A DNA stretch of 64,000 bases from Lepidodermella squamata (lineage: Eukaryota > Gastrotricha). How positions within the stretch are numbered: position 1 is the first letter of the stretch; each line of letters opens with the position of its first letter. A model generated the notes under the pieces. It was not told where the DNA came from. It made no database searches and worked only from the letters and a program-made list of their open reading frames with translations. The translations under genes and the position numbers were made by a program. Location of the stretch: NCBI GenBank assembly GCA_047495785.1, contig JBLDXI010000004.1:186001-250000 (forward strand). Reading direction: 5' to 3'. Of the stretch, positions 1 to 12,613 are shown piece after piece.

Positions 1-1949
1 TCAACAAGCAAATCGCGGCGATCCAGAAATAAAGGGAAATTTGTTATACCTGAGCTATCAAGCAATCGGCATAGTTGCTAGCAAAGTCTGATTTCGCCCT
101 GAAAATCAGTACCTGAAATAGAGAAAACGGCAATTACGCGATAATCAGACTGCTATATCAGAGAAAGCACCCTTCAAATTGAAATAGACAATTTTTCCCA
201 CTTGAACCTCCCAACTGAATGCTCCCCCTAGCACCTTGAGCATAGCCTACCTCTGTCATAGGAGACGGGCAGGAGTTGCGGCAAACCAAGTTGCCAGACG
301 ACGAGCATATGGCCGCAGGCTGCGATATATCCAAAATAAATTCGAAAAATAGCGTTTACGAACAATCCAACTAACGCCGGCGGTACAGCGATATCTGTCG
401 ATGTAGGTTCCGCTGCTGTAGGACTAGATAGTCGGAAATGAGGAATCAGGGAATGCATTTGAATTACTAAATTTAATCAACCTGAGTCATTGTTGCCGGA
501 TCGCAAGGCGTTGATTTACAACCGACGAAGGACCGGTCGCTTTGGAGGAAGCATCGATTGAATGGCACGAAGTCGGCATTGTTGCGGATAACTGATAATA
601 TAGAAAAAAATTGCTGAACCTGGCGGAAGATACTGATAGTTGGCGAAAACACGAAATCTTCAAATTATTGAGATGAATCCAACCAATTTTATTCCGACTA
701 GGTTCAGCTCTGAGGGGGTTAAATCGAGCATTTTGAGACCTAAATCAACAGGGGGACCCTTTCGTTTTTCAACAAATTTCGAATGACAAGGGGGTTTGTT
801 TACCCCATTACCCCCGTACTCGGACCACTGCCATAGGCTGTTGGTGAGAAGAATGAACAAACTCTTTTCCTGGGCCAAGCACATTTGCAATGTGTCGTAT
901 TTGCCGACTGGAGTCTGAATTGGAGAAACAGAGAATCTTGGATTCAACTATCCACATCAGTCGGATTAACGCTCACCGCGCCATCTGGGCATAGGCCGTT
1001 GACCGGGATACACGTTCGCTGACCGTTTTTGTCACAGGCTGTCGCCTGAACGTTCTGTAAATAAGTGAAAAAACGGGAGAACATTAAACTTAAGAGTTAA
1101 ATCGATTGATTTTTGATTGAAGATATGCCTAAATTTCAGCCAAATTTAGAAATTGGGGGATTCTCATAGGGACCAAAGTTAGTGGATTTCACAATATAAA
1201 ACCCGTTTCTATCATCAGTTATACAGTGATTACATTGATTTCTCTGCTGTATTTCATCGTTTGTGGCGCGTGCCAAATAGTGTGGTAAATATTCATTCAT
1301 AATTTTAGAAATTGGCGTTGGCGTAATTTTCAAAATATTCAAATACTGCGTATTTTACAGAGCAAAGCATCGCAGGTAGGAAGTGCTAGTGTCACATTTT
1401 AAGTATTTCTTCAGCTATTTTACAAAAGCGTACCAGGAAATTTTTGATCGTAGATCGGCATACATCGTACTGCGATCCGAAAACGTCTCCGAGAAATTCC
1501 GCAGTCTGTTTCGGAGAATGGGATGATAAGTTTCAATTGCACGTGAAATCCCAGGCACGAACCATAACTTCTTCATTTTTGTCACAGCCGAGGTTACGCG
1601 GGATGCATCGCATGTTGATCGTTTTGTAGTTGAAACAGCTTCGAGCGGCCTTACATCGAAAAGGAGAGATGACAAATTAAAACAGGAATGGATTAACTCA
1701 CACCGGCTTTGCAGCTCGCTAGCGAAGGTAATTGGAGTCCGAGCTTTATCAAATGCAGAAATCCGATTAAAAAATGTTAATTAAAGTTAGAAACAATGAA
1801 CTTGCCTGAACTTCATCCAGGAACGAACAGTTCTGTTTACAACCTGTGAAAGCGTCATTCAAACGGGAGAAACATCGCTTGTACTCTTGTTGATAGGCTA
1901 ACGAAGTTAGGCTTAGGATGAGAAGGGTGCGAAACATTTCGGCCATCAT
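1..1949 (-). CDS. Gene A: secreted four-Cys-module protein (C-type lectin family), 3' end off window
   Basis: Ten exons can be read on the minus strand: 1949–1806, 1743–1702, 1649–1563, 1505–1434, 1054–977, 914–863, 591–482, 423–376, 319–251 and 112–50. The chosen start gives a hydrophobic signal peptide (MMAEMFRTLLILSLTSLAYQ), then YKRCFSRLNDAF. Cysteines per exon run 3,1,3,1,3,1 and then 3,1,3,1, the same as in gene B, so this is its duplicate. The first intron has a GC donor (CAG/GCAAGT). The intron after exon 6 is phase 1; the others are phase 0. The C-terminal exon, a lectin domain in gene B, would lie left of base 1. The product is probably secreted and disulfide-rich; its function is unknown. 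An open stretch at 1136–1342 in intron 4 is unexplained. Confidence 0.8.
692..838. repeat. G/C-tract interspersed repeat, copy 1
   Basis: A stretch beginning GGTTCAGCTCTGAGGGGG and ending CCCCCGTACTCGGACCACTG also occurs at about 53988–54132. The two ends are imperfect inverted repeats, as in a small MITE. It lies in intron 6 of gene A and is missing at the same place in gene B, so it inserted after the duplication. Confidence 0.5.
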
Positions 1950-2018
1950 TTTAAATATATATTTTAAAAGAGAAAATAATGAATAAAATTTTACGTTGAC
2001 CTCTTTTTTCAAATTGAA

Positions 2019-2025
2019 GCACGCG
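2019..2025 (-). promoter_or_regulatory. Shared RCGTG promoter element upstream of gene A
   Basis: GCACGCG lies 70 bp upstream of the gene A start, at the same distance as in gene B. On the gene strand it reads CGCGTGC, preceded by GAAAACAA. Similar elements precede C, D, E, F, G and J. The core resembles bHLH/bHLH-PAS sites (RCGTG); that identification is inference. Confidence 0.5.
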
Positions 2026-2544
2026 TTGTTTTCATGCTATTTTGATTTTCAAAAAAACATCTGGCACATTCAACACGCCTGAGTATTATTTTCATCCACA
2101 CCCTTTGAAAATAACATGGATTGAATCAAGGACAACAATCCAAGACATAAATTTGAAATTCATTTTTTGTATTTCATTCATTTGTGATATCTGCGATCGA
2201 CTATTGAATTTTCTGCGATTTTACATTTTAATTAATATGGTTCATAGTCAATAGACAGGGAGACACCAGAGGATTTTCTAACCTACTGATTGAATCAAGG
2301 ACAACAATAAATTTGAAATTCATTTTTTTTATTTCATTTATTTGTGATATCTGCGATCGACTATGGAATTTTCTGCGATTTTTAATTGTAATTAATATGG
2401 TCAATAGTCAATAGACAGGGAGACACCAGAGGATTTTCTAGAGCTGAACCTACTGCTCGACGAAATCCTTGATGGGCTAATCGAGCTGCGTGACAAAATT
2501 CGACGCTTGTACTATTTAATTTTAATAATACTTCAATTAATTTT

Positions 2545-2928
2545 ATGGAAAAGTGATATTTTAGGTATTTAATTTTTAATGAATCAGAATATCTTTTAGC
2601 GGAACCAAATTTGCCTGTTTCGGATCCAAATTTCACTGTAGCGGAACCAAATCGGCATGTTGCGGAACCTAAATTTAGGCAAGCAAAAGGTCGCTTTTTG
2701 AATATTTCTACGAAATTTAGGTAATGCATGAATTCTTTAGTGATGAATGCGTCTTGTTCAGAATTTTACGCTGAATTTAATGATGATTTATTTCAAATTA
2801 TGCCGATTTATCATGACAAGTTTGAAAGCTTCGAAAAGTGACTTTAGGCCCATTGAAAATTCCAAAATTTGGTTCCGCTAACAGTCAAATTTGGTTCCGC
2901 TAAACGTAAGACCATTTAATTAATTTTT
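2545..2928. mobile_element. Insertion with inverted GCGGAACCAAATTT ends, absent from the gene B copy
   Basis: The two duplicated upstream segments align up to about 2544 and again from about 2929, while the corresponding site near 13045 lacks this stretch. Inside, GCGGAACCAAAT motifs occur in one orientation at 2596–2670 and inverted at 2868–2905, as in a short non-autonomous element. A related motif occurs near 44160. No clear target duplication was seen, so the superfamily is unknown. Confidence 0.5.
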
Positions 2929-3798
2929 TTGACTTCGGGGTTATTGACGGCACTACAAAGAAGCTCAAAGTTCCTACAAAGAGGTGCCACCTGAGTTTGT
3001 ATTTGGGGAATTACCGAATATTTATTTTTTTGTATTTATTTTATTTTCAAGGCGCACAGCTGTTGATCGCGAGCTCGCACACTTGGCTTTATTTCAAGAA
3101 AAACATGTTATTGACGATTTTCTGTCGAAAACCAGGCGATGTCCACGACCAAATAAGCAGATTTTAAAATAGCTCGCATGCACCGGATCTATAAATAGCT
3201 TAAACTACAGGTTCAAAACAGCCAAAAATTGAAAGTGAAACTTGGACAGAACTTAAAGTGTGGGTTAACAGGAAACAAGTAAGTGACACAATGCGATGCC
3301 ACTCAACGTTCAGATACCTATCATATAATTGGCAAATCTTCGGGAAACTAGTTTTGCTTTTCAAGTCAACTGCTCAATTTTCCCAGGAATTTAACGTCGC
3401 CTGCGTACTAGTTTTCAACTAAATAATTCCTTCATGAATCCATGAAAGTTTAGGTTTTTCGTCCCTGATTCATTCCATTTGTTGTTTGTATTTTATTCCT
3501 GAAGCGTGATATTAAATACAATTTAGCGTTTTCATGCGCCAGATGCTTTCTGAAACGGCAAACTGAAAAATAGCAACACGTGCCCAAGACTTTTCTAGAA
3601 AAGGCCAACGCGAATTGTCATTCCTTGATTATTAATTTCCACCAAATGCTGATCAATTTCTTTGCCCAATGATTGTCTATGATACATGTGGAATAAAAAT
3701 CCCATGTATATAACTCGTCTCTAAAAAAATTGACCTTAAATGTTTGAGAAGGCCACAATTTTGAAACGATACGCTTATGTGAGTAGCTTTTTCGCCCG

Positions 3799-3806
3799 GC
3801 ACGTGC
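3799..3806 (+). promoter_or_regulatory. GCACGTGC element upstream of gene C
   Basis: A palindromic GCACGTGC (E-box core CACGTG) lies 97 bp upstream of the gene C start. It matches the RCGTG-containing elements found upstream of the other family genes. Confidence 0.45.
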
Positions 3807-3902
3807 GAAACATGAATGATTGCATGACTGCTTGTATTTTTTATATTTGAAATAATGAAACAATTTTGAATAGCGATTAAAACTTGTATTTTAGGCGAAA
3901 TC

Positions 3903-6501
3903 ATGAAATTGCTTGTCATCATTTTGGCTGGGCTGATCGTTACCACCGAAATTGTGCAATGCGGCGAGTGGGCGCGTTGTTTCTCGCAGTTTGATGACTC
4001 ATTCACTGATTGCCGTCAAGTTCCAGATGGTTGCGTAAAGTTGCGGGAGTATCAAGTAATTTCCAAAACTTTACTTTTCATTACTGTAACAAGCTTTTTG
4101 CCTCCCAGGTTGGTGACAAAATAGCTGATCAAAGTTCATGTTTGAAAGCGGTTTGTTCTTTCTACTGTAGTTATTATTCATGTTCAATAACTTCTCCTTA
4201 ACAGACCGCAAGGTTGTGTTACAGATTTTCTACCAACGCAGCCACATGTCGACCCGGCATTCCAGGATGTGGAAAAACAAACGAAATCCTAGTGAGTTAT
4301 CACCAGCGTTCGAAACTAAATTGAATAATTTTTTATTTGTTCATGAATTTTGTTCCGCATTTAATTGCTCTGGTTGGCAAATTTGTCGAAAATTCTGATA
4401 ATTGAAACCACTAAAAATCAATAAATCAATAGGAATTCATAATTGTTTCTAAACATTTTCGAAAATACTGAAAACTACACAAAACTTTTCTACATATTTA
4501 GGTATGCAGTTAAGGTTAAGAAGTGAAGCTCTCATAAGAGGTTCGCAATTTTTCCTTTCTCATCTTTTAGGAGCGATGGCTCGCAATTTGAGCCCGGGAA
4601 ACACCGCGGTTAAGAAAGAGTTGGTTTAAAAAAAAAGTCGACAATTTTATGCATAATTAGTTGTTAATTGTAATAACCTTACCATATGTATAGATTTTTA
4701 ACCTTTATTTTTTTTATTAAATTTGAACTGGAATCATAAAAGAAACATCGTATGACTAGTTCTTAAATAACGGCTGTGGGGTTTGTTATTCGCAGTTAAC
4801 TTCGCCAGTGTGATGCAAAAACAAAAATACGTATTCATAAAAAATCTGGCAGTTTGAATGTGACCATAATGATGATTCTCCATATTTCCAGGTTGGCGGG
4901 GCTTATAATGGAGCGTTTCCATTTAGAGCCAATCTGGGAGCCTGCATTAAAGACTACAACTCGTTTCCGGTTAGTTTTTTTTATCAAAACGCCAATATCA
5001 ATCCAAGGTAATTATTTGTTTACAGAATCGAAAATTCGATTCGTGCTTTGATTCATCTTGGCAGTTTCTCACATGTGTTCCTAGCGAGTTTTCGTGTCCG
5101 AGTGGGGTAATAAATGTTTCTGTTGAAAATTTCGATCACCATCGGTATATCAATCGATTCAGGGTAAGTATGCCACGGGCTTCTCAAATTTGGACGCCTG
5201 CCTTCGAAATAATACCGGCAAGTTCTAGGTTTTTATTCTCGAGACGTTGTTTTTACAATCGAATTCATGCAATTTTCAGCTGATGCTGCTGACTCAATCA
5301 AGCCGCACATCCGTTGCTTCAACGCTGCCACGCTTGAATTCACCGGCTGCAGGTTGAGCAGCCGAGGCTGCGGAACCGATGAAACTGCTGAATTTTCAAC
5401 TGGCGTCTACAGGAGCAAAGCGAACTGCTTGTCATGGGTAAGCTAAATTTCAATAGAACATGTGATCCAATCACATTCTGCGATAGTATGCTGTCCAGTG
5501 CGATACGCCCAACGGCAAGAAATGTTACAATACTTGTCCGGCTGGTTCAACCGCGGTTAGCGAACTATGTTCCATCGAAACTGTTCTAGAAATTGTGTTT
5601 TTAGGTTACCATTTATGCCAACTCGACGAAATTCGCTGATAACCATGCAGCCTGTTTGAAAGACTCGAAGCCGCCATCTAGGTTCTTTCTCTCACCGCTT
5701 GATGGGGGCGTATTCCGGCAACAATACAAGGCCTGCAAGAATGCTAACGGCCGCCTGGCTGTGTTTGCGTCGTTAGCTGAGGTCGCTGAAGCCGCGGCCT
5801 TGCTCACGGACCTTGAGTTCCCCTACGTCGGGCTGGTCGCTGATTTCACTTGGGAAGATGGCAGTCTTGTTGACATGAACTCGCTGTTCTGGCAAGAAAC
5901 TAGTCCTGGTGGATCAGGCGAATGTGAGGCGATCAAACACTATTTAAAAGGATTGTTGACCGAGACTCTGCTTAAATAGGTATGATTTTGTCTGCCGATG
6001 GCTTTATGGATTCCACCTGCCCAGGCTCAGGCACTTACGGCCTTTGCTCCAACAATGTGAGTGAGCCTTAACCTCGCAACTGCCGTTAATAAGATCTTTT
6101 TAGACACTGGATAGCTTGGAAATCTCGACGGTGGCAGGCTCTTGGGACTCGCTTTCGAACTATTGCGTATCAAAAGGCAAGAGGTTGGCTGTAATCAAGG
6201 AAGAAGCGACGTTCGAGAAAGCAAAATCACTGCTACCAGCGGGTTCTCAGGCTTTCATCGGGGCGAAGCGGAGGAGTGATAAGCTGGACAACCTGTCATG
6301 GATAACTGGCAATCCATTCAACAGAACGGCCTTCGACTTTACTGACGAGATTGACCCGGGAAACCACTGTATGGATAGTTATAACCTATTCAAAATTGAC
6401 ATTGACGATTGAATTATTTCTTAGGCGTGGTGTTGATTAGGGGCTACCTAGCAGCAGGCTATTGCCTTGGCAATGGATATGGCTTATGCGAGAAAATCTG
6501 A
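3903..6501 (+). CDS. Gene C: secreted four-Cys-module protein with two C-type lectin-like domains
   Basis: Twelve exons give 1461 nt (486 aa): 3903–4055, 4109–4150, 4205–4291, 4892–4969, 5026–5106, 5163–5217, 5280–5437, 5487–5555, 5605–5923, 5980–6056, 6104–6368 and 6425–6501. The signal peptide MKLLVIILAGLIVTTEIVQC precedes WARCFSQFDDSF. Exons 1–6 make a 12-Cys block with 3,1,3,1,3,1 cysteines. Two more modules follow; exon 7 fuses a three-Cys and a one-Cys half. Exons 9–10 encode a first CTLD (FPYVGLV..FTWEDGS) and exons 11–12 a second (AFIGAK..WITGNPF..NHC..YGLCEKI). Neither shows EPN, QPD or WND calcium/sugar-binding motifs, so classical sugar binding is doubtful. Most introns are 45–65 nt; the intron after exon 6 is GC–AG and phase 1. 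Probably secreted; the role is unknown. Confidence 0.85.
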
Positions 6502-7924
6502 GACTCGTGGAGCAGAAATCTTCTAGAATCTTCGGACTTCGAGAAACTAATTCCATCTTACCATTCCCCCCGATGAAACCCTCAACATTCTCAATTATTA
6601 ATGTATTTCTTTGACTAATCCCTCGTGAAGATCTACAAAATAAATAGTAGATATAGCATGTACAAGGTTTTTCAACTTTTCTAATTTTATGTGTACTATT
6701 TTTACAGTATTTTCTGATCCGCAGCGGATTTCATGACGATTCAGGCCGGTAAAAATTCTACCAAGACTTGCCTTGATATTAAAGACTTGTAAAACTACAG
6801 CTGGCATATGGGAGCGCCTGTTTGGCAGTAGCTTTCACAGTCCTGAACATGTGAGCAGCGATGAAACCACTATACATGTACTGCCAGGCTCATAATCCGG
6901 CATCTCGAAGGCTTGAAATGTCGAATAAGTGATAAAAATTAAATCAAACACGTCAATTAATGTTTCAAGTTTCTAGCCAAAGCAGTGGATGTATAATATG
7001 TATTCGCATGATTAAGTGACGGCTGAAACACGGGTATACAATAAAATCCGCTTATATTTGACATTTGACATGCTTGCTATTTCGAAGATTTTCGTATAAA
7101 TGCTAATTCAATAAATTTAACTCCCGTTTTTCTGCTAAGATTTTCTGTTTTTCTAGACAATTGACATTCTCCTATGATTGAGGCTAAAAAACGATACAGA
7201 AATAGTGTTCCCACATGGTTAGTTCAATGGAAAATGCGATTCCGCCCGGTGTTTCCGCCCGGTGATTCCGCCCGCTCACGCGTGTTAAGGTGCATCTTTT
7301 ATTTTTAATTTCTGTTAAAATCCAAATCACTGAATTACTGGACGAACCAGGCTCCATTAAGGGATTGGACTAGCAAAGCAAAAATTTGAACCAAAGAACG
7401 CATTTTAACAAAAACCATATTTATTGAACGCTTAAACTGTGAGAGATGAGCTTATAAATACAATCAATTATTACCCTCTTGTAGTATTTAACGTCTGAGT
7501 CTTAAAATCAGTCGGCTACTGTGTTCATCATTGTTCGCGGATTAAGTATGAATCGAAGACCTCGATTCATACAGTCATTCGTACAAGAAAAGTGTTTCTG
7601 TATTCTGAGCCATCCAAGATTGCTTAATTCCAGCTAGTCGACCACTTTGTCAAAAATTGTTGTTGCCTAAAAATCATGGTTGTCGTTTTATACAGATTTC
7701 GGGGAGTTTCTACATGTTTAAACGTTTAAACAGTTTTAACATGTAGAAAACTGTTGAAACATGTCAAGCGAAACTCGATATGCGTATTTGGGAGATAATG
7801 GATTTCAATCAGGACTGGAAGTGACCCTGCCTCGGAAACGGTGATGGCTATCAAAATTCTCCAAAAGCCATTCGATTCAGTGGGTCCACTTTCATTTGCG
7901 CTGTTAACTTTCTTTGCTGGCAAT
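6502..7924. other. Intergenic stretch without a supported gene
   Basis: No convincing exons are seen. A short direct repeat of TTCCGCCCGGTG-like units (three tandem copies) lies at about 7238–7272. AT-rich palindromic DNA built on ACATGTTTAAACGTTTAAAC lies at about 7711–7765. Nothing else stands out. Confidence 0.5.
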
Positions 7925-7929
7925 AGCTC

Positions 7930-8274
7930 AGATTCAAGTCCTTTATAGGTAAATTAAGGTCGATTTGAAATTGTACGAGATTTCGAGCATTTTCTGGCCA
8001 TTCTTCCAGCAAAATCTCTAAAAATGGCGTAAACTAAAGCTCGCTTTGCTCGCAAAACACAGTTAGACAGTAACGTTCGAGGTTCCCAATCAAATGACTA
8101 TTTCAGGCAAATCAGGGGGCGAAAAACTGTGGAATAATTTAAAGTAGCAAACTAGCGTTCTTGAAACTCGATAAAATGAGATGGCGTAGCTGTTCGCGAG
8201 CGAGCATAGCGAGCAAAATTCTTTTACAGATAAACTGCGTCCCTGGCAGGTTGGCCGGCCTACTTTCCTCGCTG
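7930..8274. mobile_element. Truncated copy of the hAT-type MITE (copy 3)
   Basis: The right half matches the full element at 32616–33285, from the CCTTTATAGGTAAATTAAGG stretch to the terminal CTACTTTCCTCGCTG. The left half is missing. It keeps the internal GCTCGC-rich palindromic motifs and the CGTCCCTGGCAGGTTGGCC subterminal sequence. Confidence 0.75.
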
Positions 8275-8619
8275 CCCAAAATATGGCACATGGTCGCTAC
8301 ATTGCATTTTCTGGGGTAACTTTTCACGGAGAATTCAGTGAGTATATGTTTCACCATTGCAGTGAGCTGGGATTCATTTTTGGCCCGCGATATTCTACGA
8401 GTTTACACATATCTGTTTATACATTCTACAGACACCCATGAGTTTCTACATGTTTATACAGTAGTTTATACAACGACGACCCTGCTAAAATTATTGTTAC
8501 ATCACTACTAAACTATCTGATTTTGCCAATGTCCTACTCATCTGTAATCTGTCCTGCAATTACATGTTTCCCTTTCAAACTACCTCTTGTCAAGCTGCCC
8601 TCTTTTGTGCGTTAAAGCT

Positions 8620-8637
8620 TATAAATAAATAAATAAA
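8620..8637. repeat. Short (AAAT)n tract, possible non-LTR retrotransposon tail
   Basis: Four or so ATAA/AAAT units follow a stretch with no coding capacity. Such tetranucleotide tails terminate some non-LTR retrotransposons (RTE or CR1 types), so 8400–8640 may be a 5'-truncated 3' UTR. No coding remnant confirms it. Confidence 0.3.
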
Positions 8638-9116
8638 TTCATTCATTCCCCGTGTTGCTTTCAATATCGATCTGCATGATTTTACGCGGTGGTAATTGGA
8701 GATAGAGTAATTAGGAGTATTTCACAGCTTTGCTTCGTGCTTCATATTCTTCCTAATAAGCTCCATCTTCTTAGATGGGAATTTGCAATCTGTAACATCG
8801 TGGGAAGCGTTTCGCGTAGCTTATCCGATGAATTAGCAAAAATCCTTACAACATTTTAAATCTCCCGCTAGAAATGAGGCGAAACAAGCGATCATACACT
8901 TGTCTTTTTCATTAACGGTGTAGCGTGTAGTACGTGGTGGCAAAATTTTACGAAGATGGTGGTTTTTATTTTATTGCGTTTTTATTGAAATAATCCTGCC
9001 TATTCAAATCAGCCTCGCGTACAGTGAAAGGGGTCATTCATTTGACATTAAAATCATCGATTCACTTAATAACCTTTCACTTCATTGTGTTTCAAGTAGT
9101 AAGTAGCACTTTGACC

Positions 9117-9394
9117 CGCGCGCTGATTGGCCAATTTATTGTTGCTATGACTCCGGGATGAAACAATTTAGTCGTGCGATCCACTAATAAATTATTTTCT
9201 ATTTATGCAAAAAATGACCTTGCCACACCCTCTGCACGGTTTCCATTGACCACGAGCGTAAACCCCATAATAATCGTAGCAATTTACTGCGGCAAAAAAA
9301 CACTTGTTGCAAAAGATTTCATGGATCGCACAACCAACATGTTTCATCCGGGAGTCATAGCAACGATCGATTGACCAATCAGCGCGCGCGCAGA
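9117..9394. mobile_element. Palindromic MITE-like element, about 70-bp arms
   Basis: The left arm (about 9117–9183: CGCGCTGATTGGCCAATTTA, then CGATCC) recurs inverted at about 9322–9394 with mismatches. A single arm is found again at about 34905–34972. That pattern suggests an old foldback or MITE family. No target duplication was identified. Confidence 0.5.
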
Positions 9395-9474
9395 AATTCG
9401 ACTATTTAGCTCAAGCACAATGTTATTTATCCTCACTTTGATATCATCTCAAAACTAGCTTGCCGCACAAAATC

Positions 9475-12400
9475 TTACAAAACCGTCTCGCACAAAACGT
9501 TGTTTTTATCAAGCGCGCAGGTAACAGATAAGAAGTAAAAATTGTCCACGTAAAAATGGAACGCAGCGCAGCCATCAAATCTTGTCTTGGGCACCCATTG
9601 CGATTGTAGCCATTGGCTCGGGAAGCTGGAACCATCATCCCATTTAGGCACTCCGCTTTGCCTGGTCAGACCAAGCCAGTAAGTGGTAATATTTCGTGAA
9701 TTAGGATTCACCAGTTTCCTAGCGAGAGCCAGCTCAGCGTCCGTCCTTATCGTAGCTATTGTTGCATTGTTAGCCAGGCATGCCGCTACCGCCGCATCTT
9801 TTCCGTTCAACGCCGCCTGAAGCTTCAAGTACTTCTTGGTTGCGTTCTTACAGCTGTTCTCGTCCGGATACGCGATATTAGCCGGAATTCGCAGCTGAGA
9901 CGTCGCATTGCAGCCTGTCGTCTCCTTCACGCAATTAACCGCCGCGTTACTGTTGTCGACGCAGCGGATAAACGAAGACTACAAATTATAAATGTTCTAA
10001 TTTTGAATTTTGGTTTATAAGGATGGGTGTGATCGAAAGATAAACCGTAGCTAACTATAAGTTTAACTAGTAGTTAGGCTCCCACATACAAAAGTTCATA
10101 GTTAACTTATAGTTAGCAACGGTTTATCTTTCGATCACACCCATCTATGTGTCACTTTTCGAGAAAAATAGCAATCTCCCTAAACTTTGGACTTCAAGCT
10201 CAAGTCCCGAGCTTTTCGACTGAAAAACAGCTGGAAAAGCCCAGTTAATTTTCTCAAGAAAGAAAATGAAAAATGCTTTTGAATTCGCATAATATCTCAT
10301 AGCTTGGACATATGGAATTTTGGAATTTGAAATAATAAAAGGCCACGAGTGGCAGCCGCTCGTAATATTTCGAATTTATGCTAGCATCGCCAAGGGCCAA
10401 GTATTGAGAACCTCAGGGCCAATAAGACAGCTAAAATCTTTAGAGATCACGCTGTGGGACGCATCTTATTCGTGAAATCGATGGGAAAGCCCACGATTGC
10501 GGCGATATGGAAATAGTACGAAAATTTATATACCTGAGCTATCAAGCAATCGGCGTAGTTGCTGGCAAAGTCTGATTTCGCCCTGAAAATAAGTACCTGA
10601 AAAATAGAAACCACTAATTACGTGATAATCAGACTACTAAAGAAAAGCCCCTTTCAAATTCAAGGCTATAATTTTTCCCAGTTGAACCTCCCAACTGGTT
10701 GCATCCTCCCCATAGCTCCTTGATTTATCTTAGGCTTAGCCTACCTCTGTCATAGGAGATGGGCACGAGTTGCGGCAAACCAAGTTGCCAGACGACGAGC
10801 ATATGGCTGCAGGCTGCGTTTTATATATCCAAAATAAATTCGACAAATAGCGTTTACGAACAATCAAACTAACGCCGGCGGAACAGCGAAATCTGTCGAT
10901 GTAGGTTCCGCTGCTGTAGGACTGGATAGACGGAAATGAGGAACATTTGACTTCAAATTTATCGGAATTTATTAACCTGAGTCATTGTGGCCGGATCGCA
11001 CGGTGTTGATTTGCAGCCGATAAAGGACCGATCGCTTAGGAGAAAGCATCGATTGAAGGGCACGAAATCGGCATTGTTGCGGATAACTGAAAAGATAAAA
11101 AGTGTTTGATCATCAGTAAGCATGGCTCAAGCAGAGATTGTTTTTTATTGAAATGTAACAAGTATGATCGATATCCGCATTCGATTTTCAAATCGTTAAC
11201 TGTTGAGGTTGAAATGAACCATGAAACAAACTCTTTTCCTGGGCCAAGCACATTTGCAATGTGTCGTATTTGCCGACTGGAGTCTGAATTGGAGAAACAG
11301 AGAATCTTGGATTCAACCATTTACATTACTCGGATTGACGCTCACCGCGCCATCTGGGCATGGGCCGTTGACCGGGATACACGTTCGCTGACCGTTTTTG
11401 TCACAGGCAGTCGCCTGAACATTCTGGAAAATTGAAAAATCACTAGAATGTGGATGACCATTTGTTACGCCGGCAAATGCCTATTCTCAACTCTCAACCC
11501 TGAACTGTGATAACTTCAAATGAGCGAGCGAGAAGAGCTTCACAGAACCGTCATCAAGAAAGATGATATTTCAAAATCGCAGATATTTTCCAGCCCCCTA
11601 AATTTCACACAAAAGAATTCGATATCGACGAAAATCACTCGGTAAATTCCTGCTCGCTAAAATATAATAATTTAAAATAAAAAAATGTGTCGGGTCCAGT
11701 CTTGCAAATTTTTATTAAAACTGCAATGCAGAAATTCTTCAACTATGTATTTTCCAAAAGCGTACCAAATTTAGAAATTGGGGGATTCTCATAGGGCCCT
11801 AAGTTAGTGGATTTCACAATATAAAACCCGTTTTTCTCATCAGTTATACAGTGATTACATTGACTTCTTTGGTGTATTTCTTCGTTTATGGCGCGTGCCA
11901 AATAGTGTGGTAAATATTGATTCATAATTTCAGAAATTGGCGTGACGTAGCCTATTTTTAAATAAGCAGCCAGTGGAAAATTTACAATAATTTTCAAAAT
12001 ATTCAAATACTGCGTATTTTACAGAGCAAAGCATAGCAGGTAGGAAGCGCTAGTGTCACATTTTAAGTATTTCTTCAGCTATTTTACAAAAGCTTACCAG
12101 GAAATTTTTGATCGTAGATCGGCATACATCGTACTGCGATCCGAAAACGTCTCCGAGAAATTCCGCAGTCTGTTTCGGAGAATGGGATGATAAGTTTCAA
12201 TTGCACGTGAAATCCCAGGCACGAACCATAACTTCTTCATTTTTGTCACAGCCGAGGTTACGCGGGATGCATCGCATGTTGATCGTTTTGTAGTTGAAAC
12301 AGCTTCGAGCGGCCTTACATCGAAAAGGAGAGATGACAAATTAAAAATGGAATGGATTAACTCACACCGGCTTTGCAGCTCGCTACCGAAGGTAATTGGA

Positions 12401-12613
12401 GTCCGAGCTTTATCAAATGCAGAAATCCGATTAAAAAATGTTAATTAAAGTTAGAAACAATGAACTTGCCTGAACTTCATCCAGGAACGAACAGTTCTGT
12501 GTACAACCTGTGAAAGCGTCATTCAAACGGGAGAAACATCGCTTGTACTCTTGTTGATAGGCTAACGAAGTTAGGCTTAGGATGAGAAGGGTGCGAAAAA
12601 TTTCGGCCATCAT
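9475..12613 (-). CDS. Gene B: secreted four-Cys-module protein with C-terminal C-type lectin-like domain
   Basis: Eleven exons sum to 1269 nt (422 aa): 12613–12470, 12407–12366, 12313–12227, 12169–12098, 11423–11346, 11283–11232, 11086–10977, 10921–10874, 10813–10745, 10596–10534 and 9978–9475. A signal peptide (MMAEIFRTLLILSLTSLAYQ) is followed by two 12-Cys blocks; the second block ends inside the last exon (FIRCVDNSNAAVNC..C..C). Then comes a CTLD with YWLGLTRQSGVPKWDDG and terminal NNVLCETVL. No EPN, QPD or WND motif is visible. Intron 1 is GC–AG, intron 6 is phase 1 and the rest are phase 0. Intron 10 holds a MITE. The start gives the only signal peptide in frame. Predicted secreted and disulfide-bonded; ligand unknown. 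Confidence 0.88.
10022..10145. mobile_element. Short inverted-repeat MITE in intron 10 of gene B
   Basis: The arms 10022–10047 and 10120–10145 are perfect 26-bp inverted repeats beginning GATGGGTGTGATCGAAAG. Pairing continues with one mismatch to about 43 bp per arm. The whole unit is about 124 bp and would form a near-complete hairpin. No target duplication is clear. Confidence 0.65.

Larger units (their letters stand above)
1..3497. repeat. Segmental duplication, copy 1 (gene A and upstream DNA)
   Basis: This stretch aligns in the same orientation with about 10500–13657. Exons, introns and 1.5 kb of upstream DNA are shared almost base for base. The copies differ by insertions: the element at 2545–2928 and the repeat at 692–838 are only in this copy. 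Similarity stops just after the shared GTTGTTTGTATTTTATT. Confidence 0.85.

Noticed and set aside
8625-8640. Tetranucleotide run considered as a microsatellite locus of interest
   Set aside because: Only a few units; at most the tail of a retroelement.
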